A DNA stretch of 38,498 bases from Bacillota bacterium (lineage in GTDB: Bacteria > Bacillota > Clostridia > Saccharofermentanales > Fastidiosipilaceae). Numbering within the stretch: position 1 is the first letter of the stretch; each line of letters starts with the position of its first letter. Below the pieces are notes generated by a model that was given only the letters and a program-made list of their open reading frames with translations, was not told the DNA's origin and made no database searches. Of the stretch, positions 6,784 through 15,467 are shown in pieces. Position numbers and translations under genes: made by a program. The stretch is taken from contig JASGUU010000010.1 of assembly GCA_030057555.1 (NCBI GenBank), positions 1 through 38,498 of the forward strand, in the 5' to 3' direction.

Positions 6784-8580
6784 TCAGTAGCCAAACCAGT
6801 AGGCCAGCCGATAGGCGAGGCGTTTCAGAGTCGCCTCGGCGAAGGGATCGTAGAGCCCGCTGCGGCCAAGCAGCTCGCGGAAATGCGCCGTCTGCCCGGA
6901 GGCTGCGAGGTTCATCCATGCCTGTGAGATGCCCTCGCCCCTGTCACTCAGGCTGTGCTCCAGTGCCGCCAGAGCGGCGAGCTGGGCAGCCAGCAGCGGG
7001 GTCGCACGAAAGCTGTCGCTGAAGAAGAACGAATCCTCCAGCCAGTCGGAGGGATCAAAGGGCTCGATGCCCTCGCCGTTGAGGCGCGGGAAAAGTTCGT
7101 CCGTCAGTCCGCTCCAGGCGGCATCCGGGTCCAGCGACCAGAGCGCGCCCCCCGCCGCACCCGCCTCCTCTTCCGACCGCGTGGCGGCGGCCAGGCTGCT
7201 CTCGAAGCGATCACGACGGGCATGGAGGAGAACCTCGTGCAGGACGGCAGTCACCGATGCCCGGGTCAGCTTGACGGCATCGGCTTCGCCACGCGCGAGC
7301 AGGGGGCCGGCATGGGGCAGCAGGAGATGGCGCAGGGTCTGTTCGAGCGTCACCCGTGTGTCGATAGTCCAGTGGCGCTCCAGCACCAGAGCCGCCTCAT
7401 CGGCGATGCCGACATAGGCCAGCTGCGCTCCGATGAGATCGAGGATCGCCGGCAGGTCGGCGGCCTCCTCCGGTGCCTCCAGCAGCAGAATCGCCGCCCG
7501 GGTCAGGGGCAGCGGCAGCAGCTGCGGCCCGGACTCCGACGCGGAGGGCAGAACGCGGACATAGCCACCGCGGCGCAGCTCCCGCCAGGTCTGATGCAGC
7601 GGCGCCGGCAGGGCGGCGAGGACGAGGTCCAGGGTGGCGAGCAGGTCGTGGCGGCAGGCCTCCGAGAGCTCGACCGTCGGCTCAAGCCAGACGGCGGGAT
7701 CCGCCAGTGCCGTGAGCGGGAGCGGTTCCGGAGGCATGGCGGCCACAGCCGCTCTGGACTTCTCGTCATCCTCCCCGGGAGGATAAAGGAAGCTCTGACG
7801 ATCGATGCGCAGACGCAGTGCCAGCGGCACCAGCCAGCGGGCGATGAGGAGGTGGGCGTAGGCGAGTTCGACGCCGTCATAGCCCCAGGCGGAGAGGCGG
7901 CCGAGAGCGAGGGCGCGGTAGTGATGAAAGCCCTGCTGGCGGGCCTGACTGTGACGCAGCCGGGTCAGCTGCCGATAGATATCACGCTGCCGCTCTCTGC
8001 GCTCCGGATCTCCGTCGGCCTTTCCGGCTTCTTCATCCCCGTCGGCCCCGGGCTCCCGCAGACGTTCCCAGGCCGCACAGAGCGCTGCCTCTTCCTCCCT
8101 GTCCTCACGGAGGTGATCCGGGTGAAAGAAGTGGAAGTTCTGGGCCCGCAGAAAGATCATGTTACCCAGTTTTGTCGCCAGCTCCGGCTTGTTTTTATAG
8201 GTCAGCAGGGGCTGCATCGTATCGCGCAGGCACTCGTTGAGCCAGGCTTCGCTGTCCGCGAGCTCCGCGTGCTGCTGGGCAATCGCCTGATCGCCGGGCT
8301 CGAGCGCGTACAGATAGGCTGTCAGTGAGACATTCTCGGCGAAGCCGGCCAGCCGCCGGTCAAATTTCTCGACGGCGGCAACCGCTGCATCTTCGTCGCC
8401 CGCAGCCGGCAGCTGCCGGCGCAGGCGTCGCGCCAGAGACTCGAGATTCGCCCGCTTAGGACGCTTATAGGGCAGGCTGTCGACATCCGGCAGCTCCTGG
8501 CATGCGCGGAAGACCGCCGGACTGCGCCGCATGGCGGAGCTGTCGCTGCGCCGCCTGTCTCCGAACCCGGAGCCTGACAT
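6784..8580 (-). CDS. M3-family oligopeptidase homologue lacking the HExxH zinc motif
   Basis: About 598 residues. The overall pattern matches PepF/M3B oligoendopeptidases: a helical N-terminal half (AYLYALEPGD, NMIFLRAQNF), the RHSQARQQGFHHYRALALGRL segment equivalent to the RxxxAxxxGYxNYxD region, RRGGYVRVL, and a helical C-terminus with AALAALEHSL, NLAASGQTAHFRELLGRSGL. Where the family has HExGH, this protein reads IGAQLAY (residues about 383-389), and the later Glu ligand segment is also not conserved. It should therefore be unable to bind catalytic zinc. It is probably a pseudo-peptidase with a structural or regulatory role; that is inference, as is the family assignment, which rests on scattered similarity. 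Start: ATG at 8580 overlaps the argS TGA by one base (TGATG), so it is translationally coupled; a GTG at 8583 is the alternative. Confidence 0.65.
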   Translation of the reverse strand: MSGSGFGDRRRSDSSAMRRSPAVFRACQELPDVDSLPYKRPKRANLESLARRLRRQLPAAGDEDAAVAAVEKFDRRLAGFAENVSLTAYLYALEPGDQAIAQQHAELADSEAWLNECLRDTMQPLLTYKNKPELATKLGNMIFLRAQNFHFFHPDHLREDREEEAALCAAWERLREPGADGDEEAGKADGDPERRERQRDIYRQLTRLRHSQARQQGFHHYRALALGRLSAWGYDGVELAYAHLLIARWLVPLALRLRIDRQSFLYPPGEDDEKSRAAVAAMPPEPLPLTALADPAVWLEPTVELSEACRHDLLATLDLVLAALPAPLHQTWRELRRGGYVRVLPSASESGPQLLPLPLTRAAILLLEAPEEAADLPAILDLIGAQLAYVGIADEAALVLERHWTIDTRVTLEQTLRHLLLPHAGPLLARGEADAVKLTRASVTAVLHEVLLHARRDRFESSLAAATRSEEEAGAAGGALWSLDPDAAWSGLTDELFPRLNGEGIEPFDPSDWLEDSFFFSDSFRATPLLAAQLAALAALEHSLSDRGEGISQAWMNLAASGQTAHFRELLGRSGLYDPFAEATLKRLAYRLAYWFGY

Positions 8581-10340
8581 CACATGCGCTCCACCGTCTC
8601 GATACCGAGCAGCCCGAGGCCGAGACCGAGCCGGGCCGCGACGGCCTGGCAGAGAGCGAGACGGGCACGCCGCAGTCCCGGCTCTGCGGTCGCCAGAATC
8701 GGCGTGGCAGCGTAGTAGCGGTTATAGGAGCGGGCCAGCTGCAGCAGCCAGCGGGCCAGAACCGAGGGTTCGGAGAGGCGTGCCACCTGTTCGACGATGT
8801 CATCGAAGCAGGCGAGCAGAGTGGCGAGCTCGCGCTCGCTCTCGGACACAAGCAGGCGCAGGTCTGCGGGATCCGCGGCATCTGCCCCATCTCCGCCCGC
8901 GCGGCGCAGGATCGAGGCAATGCGCGTGTTGGTATAGAGCAGGTAGGGTGCCGTGTCACCTTCGAAGTCGAGCATCTCCTCCCAGGAGAAGAGAATGTCA
9001 CGCTCACGGCCGTTCTTAAGATAGAGGAACTGCACCGCGGCGCGTCCGACCAGCTCCGAGGCTGCGGCGATCTCCTCCTCCGTCATGCCGTCGTCGCGTC
9101 CGGCCTGATTCAGCTCCATGATCGAGCGGGTCTTCGCCACCGTTTCGTTCAGCAGATCCTCGAGCTTGACGATGTTGCCGGCACGGGTCGAAAAGTTGCT
9201 GATCTGGGCGCCCTCCCCACTGTTGACGTCGCCTGTTTGGAAGCGGATCGTGCCGAAGCCCACATGCTGGCAGCGATCGGCCCAGTCGCAGCCCATTTTG
9301 TCGAGAACGGCGAAGACCTGACGGAAGTGCAGCGTCTGCGGGATGCCGACCACATAGAGATTGCGGGAGAAGTGATGCTGCTCCCAGCGCCAGATGGCGG
9401 CGGCGACATCACGGGAGGCATAGATGGTGGTCCCGTCGGACTTCAGCAGCAGAGCCGGCGGCAGGTCGAGATCGTCGAGGCGCACAACCTCCGCCCCCTC
9501 ACTGTGCTCGAGCAGGCCGGCAGCACGCAGTCTCTCGATGACAGCGGGGATAAAGGGGCTGTAGAAGCTCTCCCCGTTCCAGTTGTCGAATGCGATGCCC
9601 AGGCGCCGGTAAATGCGCGAGAAGCTCTCGAGACTCAAATTACGGAAGCGCTGCCAGAGAGCGACGGCCTCCGCATCGCCGTTCTCCAGGGCACGAAAGC
9701 GCTCCCGGGCTTCGTCGTCGAGCGTCGGATCGTTTTCGACCTCGTCATGGAAGCGGACATAGATACGCGTCAGCTCGGCGATCGGATCCTCCTCCAGAGC
9801 CCGGTCGTCACGCCAGCGCTCCCAGGCGACGATCAGGCGGCCAAACTGGGTGCCGTAGTCGCCGAGGTGATTGAAGCGCAGGACCCGGGCCCCGCGATAG
9901 CTGTGGATACGGGCGAGCGACTCGCCCAGAATGGTTGAGAAGCCGTGTCCGACATGGAAGGGCTTCGCGATGTTGGGCGAGGAAAACTCGATCAGGACGG
10001 GTCCGGCCTCTGTGTCGACGGGCTCCCTGCGACCGCCCGACTCCCGGATGGCCGTGATCACCGCCGCGGCAAAGGCGCCGGGATCGAAGCGGACGTTGAC
10101 GTAGGCCCCCGTCGCCTCAATGGACAGGAAGAAATCAGGCCATTGGAGTTCCGAGGCGGCAATCTCGGCAGCGATCTGCTGCGGGGCACGGCGGAACCGG
10201 GCGGCGAGGCGGAAGCAGGGCAGGGCCAGATCGCCCAGGGCCGGATCCGGCGGCTGCTCCAGCAGGGCGGCGATATGCCCGCGTTCGAGCCCGGCGGCGG
10301 TGGCCAGCCAGTCGATGGTCTGTTCTCTAAAATCAGGCAT
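8580..10340 (-). CDS. argS: Arginyl-tRNA synthetase
   Basis: 586 residues. It charges tRNA-Arg with arginine using ATP. Domains in order: the N-terminal Add-1 domain that binds the tRNA D-loop (about 1-110), the class I catalytic core starting at EFSSPNIAKPFHVGH with the HIGH-type motif at 129-132, the FNHLGDYGTQFGRL stretch, QTGDVNSGEGAQ, the degenerate KMSKS equivalent STRAGNIVKL (384-393), and the helical anticodon-binding (DALR) domain ending GLLGIETVERM. The Ala in STRAG occurs in other bacterial ArgRS and is not a defect. The start ATG at 10340 has GAGGG eight bases upstream. It is the first gene of a minus-strand cluster with the M3-like gene, rdgB, ACT and hom. Confidence 0.97.
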   Translation of the reverse strand: MPDFREQTIDWLATAAGLERGHIAALLEQPPDPALGDLALPCFRLAARFRRAPQQIAAEIAASELQWPDFFLSIEATGAYVNVRFDPGAFAAAVITAIRESGGRREPVDTEAGPVLIEFSSPNIAKPFHVGHGFSTILGESLARIHSYRGARVLRFNHLGDYGTQFGRLIVAWERWRDDRALEEDPIAELTRIYVRFHDEVENDPTLDDEARERFRALENGDAEAVALWQRFRNLSLESFSRIYRRLGIAFDNWNGESFYSPFIPAVIERLRAAGLLEHSEGAEVVRLDDLDLPPALLLKSDGTTIYASRDVAAAIWRWEQHHFSRNLYVVGIPQTLHFRQVFAVLDKMGCDWADRCQHVGFGTIRFQTGDVNSGEGAQISNFSTRAGNIVKLEDLLNETVAKTRSIMELNQAGRDDGMTEEEIAAASELVGRAAVQFLYLKNGRERDILFSWEEMLDFEGDTAPYLLYTNTRIASILRRAGGDGADAADPADLRLLVSESERELATLLACFDDIVEQVARLSEPSVLARWLLQLARSYNRYYAATPILATAEPGLRRARLALCQAVAARLGLGLGLLGIETVERM

Positions 10341-10377
10341 GTGAATACCCTCGTTTCATCTCTCAAAGGTCCCGAAA

Positions 10378-10386
10378 ATTCTAGCA
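10378..10386 (-). promoter_or_regulatory. Extended -10 promoter of argS
   Basis: On the minus strand TGC (10386-10384) is followed by TAGAAT (10383-10378), an extended -10 element. Predicted start is near 10371, giving an approximately 30-base leader that contains the argS ribosome binding site. No -35 consensus is seen. It shares TGTGCTA with the promoter proposed for the ACT gene. Confidence 0.5.
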
Positions 10387-10514
10387 CAGACGCCAACGGC
10401 GGTCCGGTCTGTGCCACGACAGGCGCCGGGCCTGGCTTTATGTCCATGATGACAAGGTGAACCGTCTGCAGGCCGGATGGCAGGCCGCTGCACTGCCGTT
10501 GGGGTCCTTCTTTA

Positions 10515-10523
10515 TGCTATAGT
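10515..10523 (+). promoter_or_regulatory. Extended -10 promoter, possibly leaderless
   Basis: TGC-TATAGT at 10515-10523 is an extended -10. Its spacing predicts a transcription start at or beside the A of the ATG at 10530, and no Shine-Dalgarno sequence precedes that ATG. The small zinc-ribbon gene may therefore be translated from a leaderless mRNA. There is no -35 consensus. Confidence 0.4.
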
Positions 10524-10529
10524 TGCCGC

Positions 10530-10934
10530 ATGAAATGCAAAACCTGCGGAACGGAAAACGACAACCGAAATGTCTGCATCAAATGCGGGGCCTTCATACA
10601 GGGGCGACGCCTCAACCGCTACGAACGCAGCCCGAGCGAGAAGCGTCGCGATACCGCACGGAAGGTCGGCCGCACCGCGCGCTCCTGTGTGGTGACATCC
10701 CTGCTGATGGTGGCGGCCCTCACCCTGATTACGGTCATCTTTCTGCTGCTTTTCCGCCTCTTCGCCAACTTCCTCGACTTCAGCGATCTCCCACCCGCGC
10801 CGCTGACCGACGCCTCCGGTAACTTTGTCACCGACGCCTCCGGTAACCCGGTCTATCCCAGCACAGCGGAGTCAGAGGAAATCTCGAGCGACGTGAGCGA
10901 CATCACCAGCGACTCCGTCTCGCCCACGAGCTGA
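10530..10934 (+). CDS. Small zinc-ribbon membrane protein
   Basis: 134 residues. The N-terminus is a zinc ribbon with two CxxC pairs (C3, C6, C16, C19). A basic linker follows (about 25-50), then one hydrophobic segment (about 53-82) that should span the membrane with the ribbon inside. The C-terminal tail is polar and rich in Ser, Thr, Asp and Glu, and contains a duplicated TDASGN(F/P)V octapeptide. The function is unknown; zinc-ribbon plus single-helix proteins are common small Firmicute membrane proteins. It has no SD before the ATG and lies directly after an extended -10 element. Its last 82 bases overlap the 3' end of the convergent GH13 gene. Confidence 0.75.
   Translation: MKCKTCGTENDNRNVCIKCGAFIQGRRLNRYERSPSEKRRDTARKVGRTARSCVVTSLLMVAALTLITVIFLLLFRLFANFLDFSDLPPAPLTDASGNFVTDASGNPVYPSTAESEEISSDVSDITSDSVSPTS
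10806..10847 (+). repeat. Tandem repeat inside the zinc-ribbon gene
   Basis: An 18-base sequence beginning ACCGACGCC occurs identically at 10806-10823 and 10830-10847, separated by six bases (24-base period). It encodes the duplicated TDASGN segment of the extracytoplasmic tail. Exact nucleotide identity indicates a recent duplication. Confidence 0.85.
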
Positions 10935-12865
10935 AGCGTCTCGGGAGGAATCTGGAAGCCGCGCCTGTCCACCGACAGGTGGGCGGGTGTTTTCTGCAGG
11001 TTCAAAAGCAGATAGTAGCTGCCGGGGTCGGGGATCTCGCGGCCGAGCAGATCACGGCCATCCTCCAGTGAGCGCTTGATGCAAAGCACGCGCCCGCTCG
11101 CCACCAGCCAGCGGATGCCGGCCGTGCCAAAGAAGGGGCGTTCACGGCGCCAGCGGCCGAGCCGCGCAATATCCTGCGCCAGCCCGCACCCGGTCTTCTC
11201 CCAGTCAAAGGTGCGGCGGTTGAAGGGGTCGCGATAGCCCTCCATGCCGATCTCATCGCCGTAGTACAGCGAGGGCGTACCCGGCATCAGATACTGAAAG
11301 GCCGTCGCCAGACGCATAAGGCCCTCGCCTCGACGGCGCTCCTCCTCCGAGAGCGCAAGCTGCTGCTGGATGCGGCGGTCGCCGGGGTCCGGAGCCCCCG
11401 CCACCGCTGTGATAAAGCGGCTGATGTCGTGACTGGACAGCAGATTCATGCTGCCGACATAGGCTGTCGGCGGATAGTTTTCGCGCAGGCCCTCGAGGCA
11501 CTTCATCAGCTGATCGGCGGCGATGTCTGCGCGGAAAAAGGCGGTTACGGCACTTTGGAAGACATAGCCCATGACGCTGTCGTGGCTGCGTCCGAGCAGA
11601 AAGTCGCGATAGTGGCCGTAACTGACCTTCGCCGACGCGTCCTCCCAGACCTCGCCGAGAATGACGGCATCGGGCTTTTCGTCCTTCGCCACGAAATACA
11701 GTTCGCGCAGAAAGTCGTCCGGGAGCTCGTCGGAAACATCGATGCGAAAACCCGAGGCGCCGAGGCGCAGCCAGCGCCGCACGATGCCATCCGGACCCAG
11801 AATGTAATGGCGGAACGCGAGGTCCTGCTCACGCACGGCAGGCAGCTCCGGGAAGTTCCACCAGCAGTCGTAGCGGATCTGTCCCTGTTCGCGGTGGATC
11901 TGGTACCAGGAGGCCCAGGGCGAATAGGAGCCCGTTTCGGCGGCCTGCCAGGCACCCGGCTCCGGGAAACGGCCGTAGCGGTTGAAATAGCGCGAGTCTG
12001 CACCGGTATGACTGAAAACCCCATCCAGCAGAATGCGGATGCCCCGCTTCCGGGCTTCACGGCAGAGCATTTGAAACTCGGCCTCATCCCCCAGCATGGG
12101 GTCAATTCTCTCGTAATCGGCGACATCATAGCGATGGTTTGAGCGGGCCATGAAAACCGGGTTGAGGTAGAGAATTTCCACACCCAGCCCGGCAATGTAG
12201 TCGAGCTTCTCCCGGATTCCGGCCAGCGTGCCGCCGAAAAAATCAGCCGCCAGATAGCCGGTCTCGCGTCCGTTGATATCAACATCCTCGTTCCAGTCGC
12301 GGTGGTAGATGCGCTCGGGCGCCGGACGGGCCGCCCGCATCCGCTCCTCGCTGAAGCCGGAGCCACGATGGAAGCGATCGGGAAAAACCTGATACATCAG
12401 CCGCCCCAGATACCATTCAGGCAGAGTCTGAACCGGCTCATAGACGGTCACCTGCCAGGGTCTGAGCAGCCCTGCTGCCTCGGCTTCATACTGCGGCGGC
12501 CTCGAACTCAGAAAGCCGTGGCCATCTCCCGCATGACTCTGCACACAAAAAAAGACGCGACCATTGGCGAGGCGCAGCTCAAACCAGTAGAAAAGCAGGC
12601 AGCCCGTTGACGGTAAATGCAGACGGCTCTCCCAGACTTCGGCTCCGGGTTTCCCGGGCCAGACGAGGGCGGGATCATGCAGCCGCTGCAGCTGACAGCT
12701 GCTGGCAACGAAGAAATCCAGGCCATAGGCGTAATGCAGCCGGACTTCACGCAGCTCTTCCTGTCCCCTGACAATGGCGAGCCGCAGCCGCAGGCAGTCT
12801 CTAACGGGCCTGGCTCCATACGGCGTACGGAACCAGGCCTCGCGTGAATGATGATAAATATGCAT
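10853..12865 (-). CDS. GH13 alpha-glycosidase (neopullulanase/maltodextrin glucosidase type)
   Basis: 670 residues. It hydrolyses alpha-glucosidic bonds in maltodextrin or glycogen-derived oligosaccharides. The N-terminal domain (about 1-145, IYHHSREAWFRTPYGA start) is the beta-rich module of CDase/neopullulanase-like GH13 enzymes. The catalytic barrel follows with YQVFPDRF, region I DGVFSHTG, nucleophile D376 in GFRIDV, acid/base E405 in ILGEVWE, and D480 in SSHDISR. TPSLYYGDEIGMEG is also present. There is no signal peptide, so it should act in the cytosol. It starts nine bases after the glgA stop without a clear SD, suggesting coupling, and is the last gene of the glg operon. Exact specificity cannot be read from sequence. 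Its 3' end overlaps the convergent zinc-ribbon gene. Confidence 0.9.
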   Translation of the reverse strand: MHIYHHSREAWFRTPYGARPVRDCLRLRLAIVRGQEELREVRLHYAYGLDFFVASSCQLQRLHDPALVWPGKPGAEVWESRLHLPSTGCLLFYWFELRLANGRVFFCVQSHAGDGHGFLSSRPPQYEAEAAGLLRPWQVTVYEPVQTLPEWYLGRLMYQVFPDRFHRGSGFSEERMRAARPAPERIYHRDWNEDVDINGRETGYLAADFFGGTLAGIREKLDYIAGLGVEILYLNPVFMARSNHRYDVADYERIDPMLGDEAEFQMLCREARKRGIRILLDGVFSHTGADSRYFNRYGRFPEPGAWQAAETGSYSPWASWYQIHREQGQIRYDCWWNFPELPAVREQDLAFRHYILGPDGIVRRWLRLGASGFRIDVSDELPDDFLRELYFVAKDEKPDAVILGEVWEDASAKVSYGHYRDFLLGRSHDSVMGYVFQSAVTAFFRADIAADQLMKCLEGLRENYPPTAYVGSMNLLSSHDISRFITAVAGAPDPGDRRIQQQLALSEEERRRGEGLMRLATAFQYLMPGTPSLYYGDEIGMEGYRDPFNRRTFDWEKTGCGLAQDIARLGRWRRERPFFGTAGIRWLVASGRVLCIKRSLEDGRDLLGREIPDPGSYYLLLNLQKTPAHLSVDRRGFQIPPETLQLVGETESLVMSLTSLEISSDSAVLG

Positions 12866-12874
12866 TGGCCGTAT

Positions 12875-14344
12875 TTAGTTGTCTGCGTCACTCTCGTCGA
12901 GCAGCGAGCGGTAGAGTTCAAGGTACTGCGCGGCCGAACGTGACCAGTCAAAAGACTGGGCCATCGCCGACTGCACCAGAGCGTCCCAGGAGCCGTCTTC
13001 ACGGCGGAAGATGTCAGCTGCATATTTGGTGGTGTAAAGCAGCTCGTGGGCGTTGATGTTGGCGAACGAGAAGCCGTTTCCTTCGCCCGTGTACTGATTG
13101 TAGGCGATGACCGTATCGCTGAGGCCGCCAGTCTCGCGGACGATCGGAATGGTGCCGTAGCGCATCGAGATCATCTGGGAGAGGCCGCAGGGCTCGAACA
13201 GCGAGGGCATCAGGAAGAAATCCGCCCCGGCATACATGCGCCGGGCCAGGGCGTCATCAAACATGATGCAGGCGCGGAAGCGGTCCGGGCGGCGCATCTC
13301 GAAGCCACGCATCTCCTGCTCGTAGAAGGGATCTCCGGTGCCGAGGACAGCGACGTTGATGTCATCGTCGAGAATTTCATCGAGCACACGGATCAGGAGG
13401 TCCAGACCCTTCTGGTCCACGAGGCGGGTGATCATGACAGCGAGGGGGCGTTTCGGATCCTCGGGGAGACCCAGCTCCTCATGCAGCTTCGTACGGCAGA
13501 CGGCCTTCCCCTTCTTCACCGTTTTGGCGTCGTAGTTCTGCGCGAGTGCCTTGTCCATCGCGGGATTCCAGTCCTCGTTCGATATGCCGTTGAGAATGCC
13601 GGAAAGCTTGTGACGATAGGCTCCCAGAACACCGTCGAGTCCCTCGCCATAGAAGCTGCTCAGGATTTCGTTGGCGTAGGTGGGAGAAACGGTGGTGACG
13701 GCGTTGGAATAGACGATGCCGGCCTTCAGGAAATTGGGCACTCCGTCCATCTGGACGCCGTAGTCGTTGAGATACTGCGAAGAGAGATCACAGAGATCGG
13801 CAATCCGCTCGCGGCTGTGAATGCCCTGATACTTCAGGTTGTGAATGGTGTAGACGATCTTGATGTCATTGAAATAGCCCGCCGGCCAGTAGTGGGCCTG
13901 CAGCAGGGCAGGCATCAGGCCCGTCTGCCAGTCGTTCAGATGCAGAATTTCGGGAGTGAAATCCATCGGCTGTCCAAGCGCCTCGAGCACGGCCCGCTGG
14001 AAGAAGCAGAAACGCTCGATATCAAAGGCATAGTCCAGATAGATGGCTTCCTGACCAAAATAGTACTCGTTGTCGATGAAATAGTAGGTCATGCCATCCT
14101 GCTCGAGACTGAGCAGGCCGGAGTACATGGAACGCCAGCCCATCTTCAGCATGGACCAGCGCAGGAACTTCAGATCCTGGCCATAGCGCTGGCGTATGCG
14201 GCGGTACAGGGGCATGATAATGCGGCAGTCGACGCCCTGTTTAACCAGCTCGAGCGGCAGTGTTCCGGCGACGTCCGCCAGCCCGCCGACCTTGGCAAAG
14301 GGAGTGACTTCGGAGGAGACAAAGAGGACGCGCGGCGAGCTCAT
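12875..14344 (-). CDS. glgA: Glycogen synthase
   Basis: 489 residues, GT5 family. It transfers glucose from ADP-glucose to the growing alpha-1,4-glucan. Evidence: the N-terminal KVGGLADV motif (K18, the ADP-glucose binding loop), HLNDWQTGLMPALL, YTIHNLKYQG, the middle ITRLVDQKGLDLL marking the GT-B C-terminal domain, and the MPSLFEPCGLSQM signature with the catalytic Glu region, followed by TGGLSDTV. The length is standard. The start ATG overlaps the glgD stop in an ATGA arrangement, so the two are translationally coupled. It acts with GlgC/GlgD, which supply ADP-glucose. A branching enzyme (glgB) and phosphorylase (glgP) are not in the window. Confidence 0.96.
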   Translation of the reverse strand: MSSPRVLFVSSEVTPFAKVGGLADVAGTLPLELVKQGVDCRIIMPLYRRIRQRYGQDLKFLRWSMLKMGWRSMYSGLLSLEQDGMTYYFIDNEYYFGQEAIYLDYAFDIERFCFFQRAVLEALGQPMDFTPEILHLNDWQTGLMPALLQAHYWPAGYFNDIKIVYTIHNLKYQGIHSRERIADLCDLSSQYLNDYGVQMDGVPNFLKAGIVYSNAVTTVSPTYANEILSSFYGEGLDGVLGAYRHKLSGILNGISNEDWNPAMDKALAQNYDAKTVKKGKAVCRTKLHEELGLPEDPKRPLAVMITRLVDQKGLDLLIRVLDEILDDDINVAVLGTGDPFYEQEMRGFEMRRPDRFRACIMFDDALARRMYAGADFFLMPSLFEPCGLSQMISMRYGTIPIVRETGGLSDTVIAYNQYTGEGNGFSFANINAHELLYTTKYAADIFRREDGSWDALVQSAMAQSFDWSRSAAQYLELYRSLLDESDADN

Positions 14345-15453
14345 ACGACGGATCCCTTTCCAATAACCACAGGATACGCAGCCTGGCCGATCAGCTTGAT
14401 GCCGGGACGGATGATGCAGTCCTTGTCAATAATGACATTCTCAAGCTCGCAGCCTTCGGAGATATGCGAATCCTGGAAGACGACGCAGTTGGTGAGCCTG
14501 GCCTGACCTGAAACAGTGACACCGCGGAAGAGCATCGAGTGATGCACCGCACCCTGAATCAGGCAGCCGTCGGAAATCAGGCTGTCCTCGACAACACAGG
14601 AATCCGAATAGATCGCCGGAGCCTCGTCCTTGACCTTTGTAAAGACCGGTCTCTCGGGCCAGAAGATGTCAGAGCGCTCGGGCTCCGAGAGCACGCGCAT
14701 GGTTTCCTTGAAATAGTCCTGTGTCGAATTGATGCGCAGAACCGTGCCCTTGAACTCGAAGCCATAAACCCTGAGGCGATCATACTGCTTGAGCAGGTAA
14801 TCGATGTCGATGTTGCTCTCGCCGCGGCTGATCGCATCGCCCAGAATCTGGACAAAGAGCTCGCGCTCCATGAAGACGACACCCATGCTGGAGCGGTTGG
14901 AAACCGGATTCAGCGGGTTCTCATAGACACCCTTGATCCTGCCCAGACGTGTCATGTCGAGGATGGTATTGGGCGGTCCGCCCTTCGCTCCGTCGCGGTT
15001 GTACATCACGGTGATATCGGCGTTGCGGTCATGATGGAAGGTGTCGAGTTCAGTGAAATCGGCATTCATCAGAACGTTGGAGCTCAAGATGACAATGTAC
15101 TTCTGCTTCAGATCACGGAAGAGATTGATCACGCCCGAGAGGTCGTCCGTGGGACCGGTCATCCCGTAGGACTCGGAGTTGATAAAGGGCGGCAGCAGGT
15201 AGAGGCCCTGGGTCTTCCGGTCGAGGTCCCAGTCTGAACCCGTGCCGATGTGGTCCATCAGCGACTGGTATTTGTTGTAGGTGGAAACCCCGATCGTGCG
15301 GATGCCGGAGTTAACCATGTTGGAAAGCGCGAAGTCAATGATGCGGTAGCGGCCGCCAAAGGGCATGGCGGACAGGGCACGCGGACGGCTTAGTTCACCG
15401 AGCTGAATGCGGCGGTCGTCGGCCACAATCAGGCCACAGCAGTTACGAAGCAT
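14341..15453 (-). CDS. glgD: ADP-glucose pyrophosphorylase regulatory subunit
   Basis: About 370 residues. GlgD is the GlgC paralogue found in Firmicutes, forming a heteromer with GlgC to make ADP-glucose from ATP and glucose-1-phosphate. Evidence: the start LRNCCGLIVADD, in which the canonical GGxGxRL nucleotide loop has been replaced; MPFGGRYRIIDFALSN; LSSNVLMNADF; and a C-terminal left-handed beta-helix from about residue 280 (hexapeptide repeats such as CVVEDSLISDGCLIQG). The loss of the Gly-rich loop indicates a non-catalytic, regulatory role, as is usual for GlgD. Start: ATG at 15453 with a perfect AGGAGG seven bases upstream; the open frame continues upstream but without support. It is 14 bases downstream of glgC. 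Confidence 0.93.
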   Translation of the reverse strand: MLRNCCGLIVADDRRIQLGELSRPRALSAMPFGGRYRIIDFALSNMVNSGIRTIGVSTYNKYQSLMDHIGTGSDWDLDRKTQGLYLLPPFINSESYGMTGPTDDLSGVINLFRDLKQKYIVILSSNVLMNADFTELDTFHHDRNADITVMYNRDGAKGGPPNTILDMTRLGRIKGVYENPLNPVSNRSSMGVVFMERELFVQILGDAISRGESNIDIDYLLKQYDRLRVYGFEFKGTVLRINSTQDYFKETMRVLSEPERSDIFWPERPVFTKVKDEAPAIYSDSCVVEDSLISDGCLIQGAVHHSMLFRGVTVSGQARLTNCVVFQDSHISEGCELENVIIDKDCIIRPGIKLIGQAAYPVVIGKGSVV

Positions 15454-15467
15454 GGATGAGCCTCCTC

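Noticed and set aside
9159-9188. Ala in STRAG of ArgRS as a broken KMSKS
   Set aside because: Some bacterial ArgRS naturally have TRAG here, so it is not a defect.
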